Source: JAZKDW01 sp040387375
GTDB lineage: Bacteria > Pseudomonadota > Gammaproteobacteria > Burkholderiales > Burkholderiaceae_D
DNA length: 64,000 bases
Assembly (NCBI GenBank): GCA_040387375.1
Contig: JAZKDW010000015.1
Coordinates: 62,001-126,000 of the forward strand
Direction: 5' to 3'
Under the pieces are notes generated by a model. It saw only the letters and a program-made list of their open reading frames with translations, was not told the DNA's origin and ran no database searches. Shown in pieces: positions 9,669-17,757 of the stretch (its first letter is position 1; every line of letters begins with the position of its first letter). The position numbers and the translations under genes are program-made.

Positions 9669-10438
9669 TTGAACTCTAGCGCTATTACATCTTTGCCGCT
9701 TACTCTGCGACGTTGTCCAAGCAAATTGAGCAAATTCGCCAGTCTTGCTTCCTGTCCTGCTTCCGCTTCCGCGTTACCGGAAAATTGCAGGCGACCGTTC
9801 TGCAACTTGCCAGAACCATTTAATAACATCGGCCCCCTGACTGTCACGAGCGTCAAGCGGGCTTGCGATCCGCGCCAGTCAAGGGCGAGCTTGTATGCCC
9901 CCAGTGGCTTGACCGGAGACAAGCGCGATGCGATGTCATTCATCTCCAGATTCATCAATCCTGTCAGCTCCATCCTGTTTCCCTGCCGCGTGACCTGCAG
10001 CGGACCCCATGACAACCGCATCTGACCTGACGGCTGGATCGTATTGAGCGGCGCACCCAGCCCGGAAAGTCGTTCTGCCGGCAGCAGAACTGCTCCCGGA
10101 CTGACATGCCACTCGGTCCAGCTGCCTGTCATCCTGATCGTTTGCGTCAAGGCCGCGGCGTTAGCCAGTTCCGCGTCAACCCGACCTGCCAGCACCATCG
10201 GTGACAAGCGCCACGAAAAGCGGCCGGGCAAAAGCGGCGTCACCGGATCCTTGCCGCTTGCCGCACCACCTATGAAGGCAGAGCCTTTCCACAATGTGCC
10301 TTGCGCGTCACCCAGCGTTATCCGGCCTCCTGTTTCCCTTTCCACTAATGAGGACATCCATGTCGCAGGCAGAAATGCAAACAACGTGATGAAAACAGTT
10401 ACCAGCCCTGCCAGTACCCATAGGGCAAGGCGTTTCAC
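9665..10438 (-). CDS. gspN: Type II secretion system protein GspN
   Basis: Bitopic inner-membrane protein of the type II secretion system, found in only some systems, with a poorly defined assembly role. The 257-aa product has one N-terminal membrane segment (LALWVLAGLVTVFITLFAF) and a periplasmic domain with GspN-type blocks (TLGDAQGTLWKGSAFI, GPMLLNGSGKLQNGRLQFSG). It lies between gspM (about 100 bp upstream) and gspD (4-bp overlap), the normal position for gspN. Confidence 0.9.
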   Translation of the reverse strand: MKRLALWVLAGLVTVFITLFAFLPATWMSSLVERETGGRITLGDAQGTLWKGSAFIGGAASGKDPVTPLLPGRFSWRLSPMVLAGRVDAELANAAALTQTIRMTGSWTEWHVSPGAVLLPAERLSGLGAPLNTIQPSGQMRLSWGPLQVTRQGNRMELTGLMNLEMNDIASRLSPVKPLGAYKLALDWRGSQARLTLVTVRGPMLLNGSGKLQNGRLQFSGNAEAEAGQEARLANLLNLLGQRRRVSGKDVIALEFK

Positions 10439-10537
10439 TTACTGAACTTTCTTCCCGACCGCACGTCCGTTGCCGCATGCACGGCGGTCGCATGAGCACG
10501 TTGCCTGAACATCAAAAAGGATGCCGTCAGAATCACA

Positions 10538-11050
10538 TTATTCGCTCTTTTGCTGCCGCAACATTACGGTTACATCAACCATGTCAGGTTGAGCTAACGC
10601 AACAACTTTTGCCTCAGCTACTGAAATCAGCCCGGTTTTCTGTACATCATCTAGCCAATCAATCGTTCCGGCAAACGATACCGATCCGAGTTGTACTTGC
10701 GCAACGTCTCCGGTCAAGCTCACGCTTTGCGGCTTGAGCCCTTTCCGCGCCAGCGATGCTTCAAGGCTAGCCCTCGTCATGGGGACTACAGAAAGTGGAG
10801 CCTGACTGGTAAGCCCTGCGGCCTCCTGTGACAATGATCTTATTTGCGCCACCTGCTGACGTAGCGCAGGCAAGGCTTTGTTCAATTGATCAATGCCAGT
10901 GATGGCGGGTCCGATCAGGAGGCTGTAAAGAAGTGCCGACAACAGTATCGCGGCCGCGGCCAGCAAATATCTGCGTTCACGCACATTGCGCACGGCCCAG
11001 AACTCGGACAACGATTGCGCCATTCGGTTCATTGCTCGATTGAAGTTCAT
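10538..11050 (-). CDS. gspM: Type II secretion system protein GspM
   Basis: Inner-membrane partner of GspL. The start chosen is the ATG at 11050, whose ATGA overlaps the gspL stop; longer reading frames exist upstream but are antisense-like extensions inside gspL. 170 aa: a short cytoplasmic N terminus, a membrane segment (LLAAAAILLSALLYSLLIGP about 29-48), a coiled periplasmic helix and a small ferredoxin-like C-terminal domain. Confidence 0.93.
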   Translation of the reverse strand: MNFNRAMNRMAQSLSEFWAVRNVRERRYLLAAAAILLSALLYSLLIGPAITGIDQLNKALPALRQQVAQIRSLSQEAAGLTSQAPLSVVPMTRASLEASLARKGLKPQSVSLTGDVAQVQLGSVSFAGTIDWLDDVQKTGLISVAEAKVVALAQPDMVDVTVMLRQQKSE

Positions 11051-12312
11051 TTTCCACTCCGAATCTGCCACACGACTCCGGCGGACTGCGACGCCGCCGG
11101 CACCAGCGACAGGCCGCGGCCAGCCAGGGCGGCCTTTACCTGCTCGACTGGCGCTTGCGCATCTGGCTTCAGGCGCACGAACAGGCTGCGGTCGCGATAT
11201 TCGAGACCCGCGATGCCGGCCGGTGACGCCTGCCCGGAACTGGCCCACGCTTCGGCAAATGCTGCGGTGAGCGCGGTAAAATCATCCGGCGCCGACTGAC
11301 CCGAGACACGCCTGGCGGTTGCGATCTTTTGCCGCAATTGCGCGACCGGATCCCTGATCACCGTCTCGTTCGGATAAGCCGTCTTGTAAACCTGAGTCAT
11401 GTTGGCCCGCAGCGCCGCGGCATCATTTTTCAAGCGCCACCATTCAATGTTCAAGCCGACGATGTTGACGACCAGGACCAGGGCAGCGAGCGCCAGCGGC
11501 CAGCGCCACGGCCGCCAATTCAGGCCCGGGCGGGACGCGGCTCCCAGTCCGGCCGTCAAATCGAGCGCTACGCTCCTGGCACCGGCAATCCAGTGCGGCC
11601 ACTCGTCGGCAACAACCGTGATGCGCTGATCCGCTGAATTCGTTTCCTTGCACACCTGCTGATAAGCCGGTACAGCCTGAAGCGGAACATACAGCATCAC
11701 CGGTGCATGTGGCACCACAGCGATTATCGCCTCGATGACTTCATGCGGGGCGAATTCCGGTTGCTCAGGCATGATCGGCAAACCGATGCCATCCTGTTCA
11801 GACAAGCGCAGCGAGAGGTCAATGTCGATGCCGTGTTCGGTGATCGCCGCCGAAACCAGATCGGTTTTGTAGGGCAAACACAATTGCGCAGGCAATGCGG
11901 CAAGGTGGCGTGCGCCATAGGTACGGAACGTCTGGATGATTATTTCGAGCCATGCGCGCTGCACTACCGCGACCGTTCGCAAGCCCTCCGACGAACCACC
12001 ATCGACTACAACACATTCAGCCGGATCGCTGACAAGCTGATCCTCCACCATGTTGGGCAGCGCTGCCCTTAGTCTGGCGGCCGACATCGGCGGCACCCGG
12101 ACCCGCAGCAGGCTGACATCGCTGGCGGCCATCAGCAGAAAAACGCGCTGCGCCTTCGCCACCGGCTCGGCAAGGTCGACCAAGGGCGCAACGCCTTCAC
12201 GCTCGATTGCGCCGTTACCCGATACCCATGCATATGGGGACGGCAGGCGTATCCAGTGTTCCGCACTTTCAGCGGCAGCTTTGGAAGGCAGGCGAATATA
12301 GAGTGTGCTCAA
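11047..12312 (-). CDS. gspL: Type II secretion system protein GspL
   Basis: Bitopic protein that anchors the GspE ATPase at the membrane. 421 aa: an actin-like cytoplasmic domain (about 1-250), a membrane helix (WPLALAALVLVVNIVGLNI about 268-287) and a periplasmic ferredoxin-like domain. Start appears to be TTG with an AAGGGA ribosome site upstream; there is no suitable ATG nearby. Its stop overlaps the gspM start. gspK ends 15 bp before it. Confidence 0.93.
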   Translation of the reverse strand: MSTLYIRLPSKAAAESAEHWIRLPSPYAWVSGNGAIEREGVAPLVDLAEPVAKAQRVFLLMAASDVSLLRVRVPPMSAARLRAALPNMVEDQLVSDPAECVVVDGGSSEGLRTVAVVQRAWLEIIIQTFRTYGARHLAALPAQLCLPYKTDLVSAAITEHGIDIDLSLRLSEQDGIGLPIMPEQPEFAPHEVIEAIIAVVPHAPVMLYVPLQAVPAYQQVCKETNSADQRITVVADEWPHWIAGARSVALDLTAGLGAASRPGLNWRPWRWPLALAALVLVVNIVGLNIEWWRLKNDAAALRANMTQVYKTAYPNETVIRDPVAQLRQKIATARRVSGQSAPDDFTALTAAFAEAWASSGQASPAGIAGLEYRDRSLFVRLKPDAQAPVEQVKAALAGRGLSLVPAASQSAGVVWQIRSGK

Positions 12313-12327
12313 AGCGGCTTTTCCCTT

Positions 12328-13284
12328 TTAGTTTTCCCGGATCCAGATCAGCCTGGTAATGGTTCTGTCCCGTCGTATCAGCGCTTGGACGGAAAGCCCG
12401 GCCCGACTCATGTTTACCTTGCCATTGACTAAAAAGTAATTGGATGCCACTGCAAGCTGCGTGTCCTGATCGCCGGTAAATTTTCCGGGCAAACGCTGCG
12501 CCAGATCGTTCAGATCACGGAAACTGGCAGTCTTGCGGCTAGCCACCAGCGTCGTCGCATCGGTCATTGACATGGTGGGCGCGATTGCAGCCAGGACTTC
12601 AACTGGCGCGGTATTGACATTGATCGCTGTGGCGCCAGGCAACACCACGACAAAATCCCTGAGCTTGTCCAAATCCGCATTTGTAAATCCGGGCACCGCG
12701 AGTAAATCATCGATTTGTGTAAGCGCCATGGGTTGGGAACCCTCGGTTTTCTGTTCACTGGCCTGCCTGGGTGCCGCCGGTTTTGGTTGCGATGCCCGCA
12801 TCATGTCCGCCGTCGCTTTTGCCAGCGCGGGATTCAGACGCAGATTGGTGAGCAAGCGCTCAAACACGGCAATTTCGCGGGGATTGATGACCCCATTTGT
12901 GCTCAGGTTAGTCAGGTTATAGTGCGACTGGGCATCGGCAATGCTGCCAGATAAGGTCGCATCGGAAGCGTCGGTATCGGCACGATTGTTTTCCACATAT
13001 TGGTCAATACGGGTTTCCGAAAGCGGCACTGCCCACGGCTCATCCAGAGTATCTTCGTTCGATATCCTGCCATCCTCGCGCAAGATCAGTCTTGCCCAAT
13101 CGAGCGCGCCGCGCAACAACCATTGGTTTTGCGACTGCAGGCGCTGATTTTCGATTGAACGCACCTGCACTTGCTGCTGCCAGAACAGACTGGAGACAAT
13201 CGTGATGCACAGGGTGGTCAGCAGCAGCGCGGTGATGACGGCGACGCCGCGCTGACGCGCAAGAGAAACGGAGCGCGCGCTCAT
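12328..13284 (-). CDS. gspK: Type II secretion minor pseudopilin GspK
   Basis: Large minor pseudopilin of the tip complex (GspI-J-K) that primes pseudopilus assembly. 318 aa. The prepilin cleavage site is G-VAVITALLL near residue 13; as usual for GspK the mature protein lacks the Glu5 found in other pseudopilins. After the hydrophobic helix come the alpha-domain with its SAM-like helices (ATAINVNTAPVEVLAAI) and a pilin fold. Its start overlaps the gspJ stop (ATGA). Confidence 0.95.
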   Translation of the reverse strand: MSARSVSLARQRGVAVITALLLTTLCITIVSSLFWQQQVQVRSIENQRLQSQNQWLLRGALDWARLILREDGRISNEDTLDEPWAVPLSETRIDQYVENNRADTDASDATLSGSIADAQSHYNLTNLSTNGVINPREIAVFERLLTNLRLNPALAKATADMMRASQPKPAAPRQASEQKTEGSQPMALTQIDDLLAVPGFTNADLDKLRDFVVVLPGATAINVNTAPVEVLAAIAPTMSMTDATTLVASRKTASFRDLNDLAQRLPGKFTGDQDTQLAVASNYFLVNGKVNMSRAGLSVQALIRRDRTITRLIWIREN

Positions 13285-13976
13285 ACGGGCCCCAGCAGGA
13301 ATACCTTGATCATATTCGCTTCCCGCCCCTGCAATTTCAACGACACTTCCAATCCGGTCGGCGTGTTTGAATACGAAGGCATAATCTGGCCATGGCCTCC
13401 TGGCGTCACCACCGGCGTGGCATTGTCAGCGGTGGCAGGGGGCGCATTCGCCGCGCGCCACCCCTGTGCGGCGCCGTACCACAGACGCATGGACAGCGCG
13501 CTGACACCTGACTGCAACTGCACTTCCTGGGCTTTTTCCGTGTCGCTGGCGGCAGCCTGCCACAGCGCATCGATTTCCTTGAGATCCCGGGTCGCAGCTG
13601 ACTCACGACGATTGAATACACCATCCTTCAGGCGATAAGTAACGACTTGCAGCCGTGGCGGCTGGTTATCGGCAAACACCGTGCGCACCAAGGTCAGGCG
13701 CCCTTCAACCGCGGCCAATGGCTCACGGCCTGGAATCAACTCGGGGCTGGCGAGATGCGCACCATCACTTTGTAACTGTGCAAACGTGAGTTGCATGCCG
13801 CGCGTCTGCTCAAGATCGCTGGTCAACGCCACCCGTGCCCGCACGATGCTGTCCAGTCCACGATATCCCAGCACCGCGACAAATGCGAGCACGCTGATGG
13901 CCACCAGAAGCTCAATCAGTGTGAGCCCCTTTTGCCGGCCCTGCGAAGAACATGTTTGCACGCGCTTATGAGTCAT
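13281..13976 (-). CDS. gspJ: Type II secretion minor pseudopilin GspJ
   Basis: Minor pseudopilin of the tip complex. A class III leader ends at KG before LTLIELLVAISVL, with Glu5 present. The ATG at 13976 is chosen over an in-frame TTG three codons upstream because an AGG lies about 11 bases before it. The 231-aa product has the usual family length. It overlaps the end of gspI by 11 bases. Confidence 0.94.
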   Translation of the reverse strand: MTHKRVQTCSSQGRQKGLTLIELLVAISVLAFVAVLGYRGLDSIVRARVALTSDLEQTRGMQLTFAQLQSDGAHLASPELIPGREPLAAVEGRLTLVRTVFADNQPPRLQVVTYRLKDGVFNRRESAATRDLKEIDALWQAAASDTEKAQEVQLQSGVSALSMRLWYGAAQGWRAANAPPATADNATPVVTPGGHGQIMPSYSNTPTGLEVSLKLQGREANMIKVFLLGPV

Positions 13977-14376
13977 GCGGAACAACCTGGGTCAATTTGT
14001 AAATGCGCCGCTCGGCATTCCCGGCGTCGAATACGCTGACTTCAACCCTGCGGAAAGACGGATTTGGTGTCGCAAATACATTTTCTTCGCACACCAGGCG
14101 CAGCTCACCCTGCACACAATCGAATGAGCGTTTGCCAAGCTGCGGCCATTCATGCGCCAGCCGGATTTGCGTAAGCCTGTTTTCAGCCGACCAGGACGCC
14201 ATCATGGAGGCGCGCAGATCGCTGCTGTTTTGCGTCAGGCTTCCCACCGCGCGCAGGCTGGCCCCGAGAGCCGTACCGACAATGACCAATGCCACCAGCA
14301 CTTCGAGCAAGGTGAAGCCGGCGCACTGGCGGCCGGCGCACCGGCGGATCTGAAACTGATAATAATGCGTGCGCAT
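13966..14376 (-). CDS. gspI: Type II secretion minor pseudopilin GspI
   Basis: Minor pseudopilin; nucleates the tip complex with GspJ and GspK. 136 aa from the ATG at 14376, which lies one base after the gspH stop. The leader is rich in Arg and ends AG before FTLLEVLVALVIVG (Glu5 present). The C-terminal half has the GspI pattern (RLAHEWPQLGK, VEVSVFDA). Confidence 0.94.
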   Translation of the reverse strand: MRTHYYQFQIRRCAGRQCAGFTLLEVLVALVIVGTALGASLRAVGSLTQNSSDLRASMMASWSAENRLTQIRLAHEWPQLGKRSFDCVQGELRLVCEENVFATPNPSFRRVEVSVFDAGNAERRIYKLTQVVPHDS

Positions 14377-14377
14377 A

Positions 14378-14920
14378 TTATTCGACCACAAAATGTCCGA
14401 TGCCATCTGCGCGTATAGCGACATTCGAATCGCCGAGCGAGAGCATCAATACAAAGGGTTTGTCGACCGGCTCACGGCCGAAGACAATACGCACAGGCCC
14501 CGGTTCTCCCGCAGGTGCCGGGCTGATCGACAATGCCACCGGAGATCGTTTGAATTCCCGTTCGCGCAATAAATCGTCCTTGGAAATAGGCTGCCAGATA
14601 TTTTCTTCACGCATCAGGAATCGATACCGGTCTTCATCAGCCTCAAATGCGATGGGACGGTTGCGCACGATCGCTTCATCACGCGCCAGTTGCAACAACA
14701 GCGCTATACGCTGTGCATCGTTCTGTAGCATCTGTTGCTGACTGGGCATCGCATTGAATGACACCAGGCCCAGCATGATTCCCGCGATAACCATTACGAC
14801 AAGCAACTCCAGCAAGGTAAAACCATGCATTACCGACCGAAATACTGGCCGTGTAGCAACCGGTCCACTTAAGCTCGGGTTCTTGTTTTTGAAAAAATAC
14901 GAAATAATCAGAGATCCCAC
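14378..14920 (-). CDS. gspH: Type II secretion minor pseudopilin GspH
   Basis: Minor pseudopilin with the N-methylation motif HG-FTLLELLVVMVIAG. Two starts are possible: a GTG at 14920 overlapping the end of gspG by 13 bases, giving a 33-residue leader with Lys and Arg residues, or an ATG at 14830 giving a leader of only three residues. I prefer the GTG because the short leader would have no basic residue, but the choice is open. C-terminal GspH domain is intact. Confidence 0.88.
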   Translation of the reverse strand: MGSLIISYFFKNKNPSLSGPVATRPVFRSVMHGFTLLELLVVMVIAGIMLGLVSFNAMPSQQQMLQNDAQRIALLLQLARDEAIVRNRPIAFEADEDRYRFLMREENIWQPISKDDLLREREFKRSPVALSISPAPAGEPGPVRIVFGREPVDKPFVLMLSLGDSNVAIRADGIGHFVVE

Positions 14921-15372
14921 GAACCAATATCGGCATCGTTACCTTCACCGCCCGGCTGTCCATCCGCCCCCAGTGAAAATACATCCACCTCATCCTTGAT
15001 GCCAGGCGAAAGATACTGGTAAGGATTACCCCATGGATCTTTCGGCAGCTTGTCGATATATCCACCAGTCTTCCAGCCGTTGGCAACGGGTCCGGCGGTG
15101 GGTTTTGAAATGAGCGCCTGCAGACCCTGTTCTGTTGTCGGATAACGCTGGTTATCGAGCCTGTACAGTTTGAGCCCTTGCATCACGGTTGAAATATCCT
15201 GCCTGGCTGCAATCATGCGCGCATCATCGGTGCGCCCCATCAATTTGGGAACAACCAGTGCGGCCAGAATACCCATGATGACAACAACGACCATGATTTC
15301 GATCAAAGTAAAGCCGCGCATTGCAGTACGGATGGAAGCGCGGTGCGTGTACGGAAAAAAACTAATGTGCAT
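14908..15372 (-). CDS. gspG: Type II secretion major pseudopilin GspG
   Basis: Major subunit of the type II pseudopilus. The ATG at 15372 gives 154 aa, the family length; an AAAGAA lies upstream as a weak ribosome site. The leader ends RG before FTLIEIMVVVVIMG, with Glu5. The C-terminal part has the GspG calcium-site region (LPKDPWGNPYQYLSPG and the Asp/Gly-rich FSLGADGQPGGEG segment). It is the first gene of the twelve-gene operon, so the operon promoter should lie in 15373-15600. Confidence 0.97.
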   Translation of the reverse strand: MHISFFPYTHRASIRTAMRGFTLIEIMVVVVIMGILAALVVPKLMGRTDDARMIAARQDISTVMQGLKLYRLDNQRYPTTEQGLQALISKPTAGPVANGWKTGGYIDKLPKDPWGNPYQYLSPGIKDEVDVFSLGADGQPGGEGNDADIGSWDL

Positions 15373-15922
15373 ATGAATTATTTCTTTAAAGAGTGTCAAA
15401 TAAATAGTGTGTTGCTCAGGGCAACACTGTTGTCGTTCTGACAGCCCCAAGCGGAGGGCGGGACTCATGCTGTGCAAGCACATTGGAATCGAGCACTCTT
15501 CGGACGCCAAAACCACGGAAAAGTGCAAATATATTTTAGGTTTTTGCCGACCGCACGGAAGTTTGTGTTGATAAACCGGCTCTCTTTAGCCATATGTCAG
15601 TGTTATGTCTTCATGTGCAACATAGAAACAAAGGAGGATGCCAACCCCGGGCTGATGACTGCCTGACCATCATTACGTATTGACAGAAACATGCAAGCAC
15701 ACGCGTGGCAACTGTTGCTTTTTCCCGTCACGACGTTTCCGTCACGAAGACGAGGCAGCAAACATGAGCCCGGGCGCTCGCGAGTGCTACCCTCACCAGA
15801 CAGACCGGCCCAAAGAGAGGCATCACCTTGCGAAGTGGGGGGGGTGATTCCCTTCTCCGTCAGAACTTTTTTCAGCACCTGCACACACTGGCAATCCTGC
15901 CCCCACCATCAAGGAGATAAAG
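15373..15922. other. Non-coding stretch between gspG and the cupin gene
   Basis: About 550 bp between divergent genes, with no convincing coding region. It should carry the promoter of the leftward T2SS operon and that of the rightward cupin gene. Visible items are a 7-bp hairpin at 15409-15427 and a run of eight G at 15837-15844. I cannot assign a promoter with confidence. Confidence 0.5.
15409..15427. promoter_or_regulatory. Inverted repeat upstream of gspG
   Basis: GTGTTGC and GCAACAC form a perfect 7-bp stem with a five-base loop, 37 bp before the gspG start codon. It could be an operator or 5'-leader hairpin for the secretion operon; without a T-run on either strand it is not a classical terminator. 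Functional assignment is a guess. Confidence 0.3.
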
Positions 15923-16255
15923 ATGTCCCTTCCCCATGCTAGCTCTGGCGACTTGATCAATGCTCGCCCGCTCGGTGAACACCTGAAGGAATCGGTTTCT
16001 ACCGCGCTCATCAAGACATCACATCTTGAAATCATGCGACTGGTACTGCCGACGGGCAAGTCCATGCCGGAACACAAGGTCGCAGGCGAAGTAACCATCC
16101 TGTGCATTGAAGGTGTGATCGAATTGCAGGCCCATCATAAAACGCAAATTTTACTGCCGGGTGACATGGTCTATCTGGCCGGCGGCGAGCCGCATGCCTT
16201 GCGAGCCAGGGAAGATGCTTCAGTAATGCTCACCATCCTGCTACACCAGGCCTGA
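15923..16255 (+). CDS. Small cupin-domain protein
   Basis: A 110-aa single-domain cupin. A strong AAGGAGATAAAG ribosome site precedes the ATG. The two cupin motifs can be traced: the first around MPEHKVAGEVTILCIEG (His plus Glu), the second around LLPGDMVYLAGGEPHAL (PGD turn and His). These residues suggest metal binding, but substrate and role are unknown; similar small proteins are often annotated as cupin or AraC-binding-like proteins. No signal peptide, so cytoplasmic. It stands alone, followed by a hairpin terminator candidate. Confidence 0.85.
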   Translation: MSLPHASSGDLINARPLGEHLKESVSTALIKTSHLEIMRLVLPTGKSMPEHKVAGEVTILCIEGVIELQAHHKTQILLPGDMVYLAGGEPHALRAREDASVMLTILLHQA

Positions 16256-16351
16256 CCTGCCGCGGAATCCGGCTTCGGACCTCCGGCAATCGACCAGAAT
16301 TTGTACCGTCAGGTATGCCGCATTTGCATCAAGCTATGAATACTTGGCATT

Positions 16352-16375
16352 AGTCCGGCTACGCCGGACTTATTC
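16352..16375 (+). terminator. Hairpin, possible terminator after the cupin gene
   Basis: AGTCCGGC, a TAC loop and GCCGGACT form a perfect 8-bp stem followed by TATT. The T-run is weak, so termination efficiency is uncertain. Confidence 0.45.
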
Positions 16376-16510
16376 CGCTAACGTTCTTCTGAAAAGAAAA
16401 CGCCGTTTTGCCACCTGTCGCCAAAAATCACCCATGGGGCTTGGCTTCCCCGGAATACTTCAATTGCAATTCTGCCCATCGGACGCGAGGCCACAGTTCG
16501 AAAAAGCCAA

Positions 16511-17293
16511 ATGAAAAAAAATGCCGTTCAAAAATCGCATCTCAATTCCGGCTATCGATCGGCAGGGTGGCATGGTATTGCAGCAACAATATGGCTGCTC
16601 GGCACCGGGCTTGCACCGTCCGTCAACGCAATCGATATCACAACAGAAAACAACCCGCCGTTCAATTACGCCAATGGCGAGCACATTGCCGGCATCTCGA
16701 CAGAGATGATTACCGAAATGGGGCACCGTGCCGGCGTGCCGCTCAAGATCCAGATACTGCCATGGGCGCGTGCTTATCTGACCGCGCTTAACACACCGGC
16801 CACTTGTGTGTATTCGACTGCGCGACTGCCCGAGCAGTCCGAATTATTCAAATGGATAGGGCCGATTGCGACCAATAAGTGGGCGCTGTTCGCAAGAGCG
16901 GACGCCAGCGCGAGGATCACCGCCCTTGCCGATGCGCGCGGCTATCGTATTGGCGGGGTGTTTTACGACGGCAAATATCTTTATTTGAAGTCTCTTGGAT
17001 TCACCAACTTCGAATTGGTCAGTGATGACGATGTCAATGCTGCCAAATTGATTGCGGGCCGCATCGATTTGTGGATAACCGGATTGCATAAGGGAACGCA
17101 GATTGCCGCCCAACATGGGAGCAAGAGCATAAAACCGGTCCTGATCGTGCGCGACGTCGAGTATTACCTGGCCTGCAATCTCGAAACGCCCGAGGTGGTA
17201 GTGAACGCGCTGAGCCAGTCATTGCAGGCTCTTCAAAACGATGGCCATGACAAAACCATCATCAGACGTTATGCGAGGTGGCTGCATCCGTAA
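16511..17293 (+). CDS. Periplasmic solute-binding protein, family 3 type (orphan)
   Basis: 260 aa with an N-terminal export signal (hydrophobic segment about 21-38, cleavage near VNA). The mature part begins IDITTENNPPFNYANGEHIAGIS, quoted in pieces: the TENNPPF and GISTEMI motifs are those of amino-acid-type binding proteins (SBP_bac_3). Such proteins deliver polar amino acids or related ligands to ABC permeases or sense them. No permease or ATPase gene lies nearby, so it may be a stand-alone receptor, as seen for many betaproteobacterial members. Ligand unknown. Confidence 0.82.
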   Translation: MKKNAVQKSHLNSGYRSAGWHGIAATIWLLGTGLAPSVNAIDITTENNPPFNYANGEHIAGISTEMITEMGHRAGVPLKIQILPWARAYLTALNTPATCVYSTARLPEQSELFKWIGPIATNKWALFARADASARITALADARGYRIGGVFYDGKYLYLKSLGFTNFELVSDDDVNAAKLIAGRIDLWITGLHKGTQIAAQHGSKSIKPVLIVRDVEYYLACNLETPEVVVNALSQSLQALQNDGHDKTIIRRYARWLHP

Positions 17294-17457
17294 CCCGACA
17301 GAATTGCGCCCTTGATCCGCCATCCGCCCGATATAGAAGAAAGCAAATCATCGCATGACATCGAAAACCCGCATTTCCAGCATCGCGATTGTCAAGGCCG
17401 GAGCAGGCTCAATCCATGAATATGGACCTGCTACACCACGTAACGAGGAATGACGGA

Positions 17458-17682
17458 ATGGACATCAACAGGCTCGTCATCATGGCAAATGAAACCGGCT
17501 CCTTTTTCGAGGCCTTGTCGGATCGAGCGCAAGCCTCGGCGGAAATTGCCAGGCATCTGAAACGGTTCTGGGATCCCGGGATGCGGCACGCGCTTTTGCA
17601 ATATGTTGACCGCGAGGGAGGCGTCAACCTGAAGGGCATCGTGCTCGAGGCTGTTCGGAGTCACAGGTCTCTGCTGCTCTGA
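17458..17682 (+). CDS. Formate dehydrogenase delta subunit, FdsD-like (orphan)
   Basis: The ATG at 17458 has GAGGA eight bases upstream and gives 74 aa, the size of FdsD. The pattern INRLVIMANETGSFFEAL, DRAQA, EIARHLKRFWDPGMR and GIVLEAV matches the small delta subunit of NAD-dependent, molybdenum formate dehydrogenases (FdsGBACD). FdsD is thought to aid assembly or maturation of the enzyme. The catalytic and accessory fds genes are not in this window, so this is either a detached subunit gene or a paralogue with another partner. An in-frame ATG at 17416 would add 14 residues. Confidence 0.75.
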   Translation: MDINRLVIMANETGSFFEALSDRAQASAEIARHLKRFWDPGMRHALLQYVDREGGVNLKGIVLEAVRSHRSLLL

Positions 17683-17757
17683 GCGATGCTTCAAGTCTGC
17701 CCTGCGAAGTTCAGGTTTGCCGTTCACCAGCGCCGGCCGGGCCGACATGCCCCAACA

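Noticed and set aside
7722..10025. A 767-codon plus-strand frame opposite gspD and gspN
   Set aside because: It runs antisense to two unmistakable T2SS genes, has a low-complexity Arg/Gly/His-rich composition and no family motif.
15603..15884. Minus-strand 93-codon frame upstream of the cupin gene
   Set aside because: No ribosome site, no recognisable motif, and composition unlike neighbouring genes; left as non-coding.
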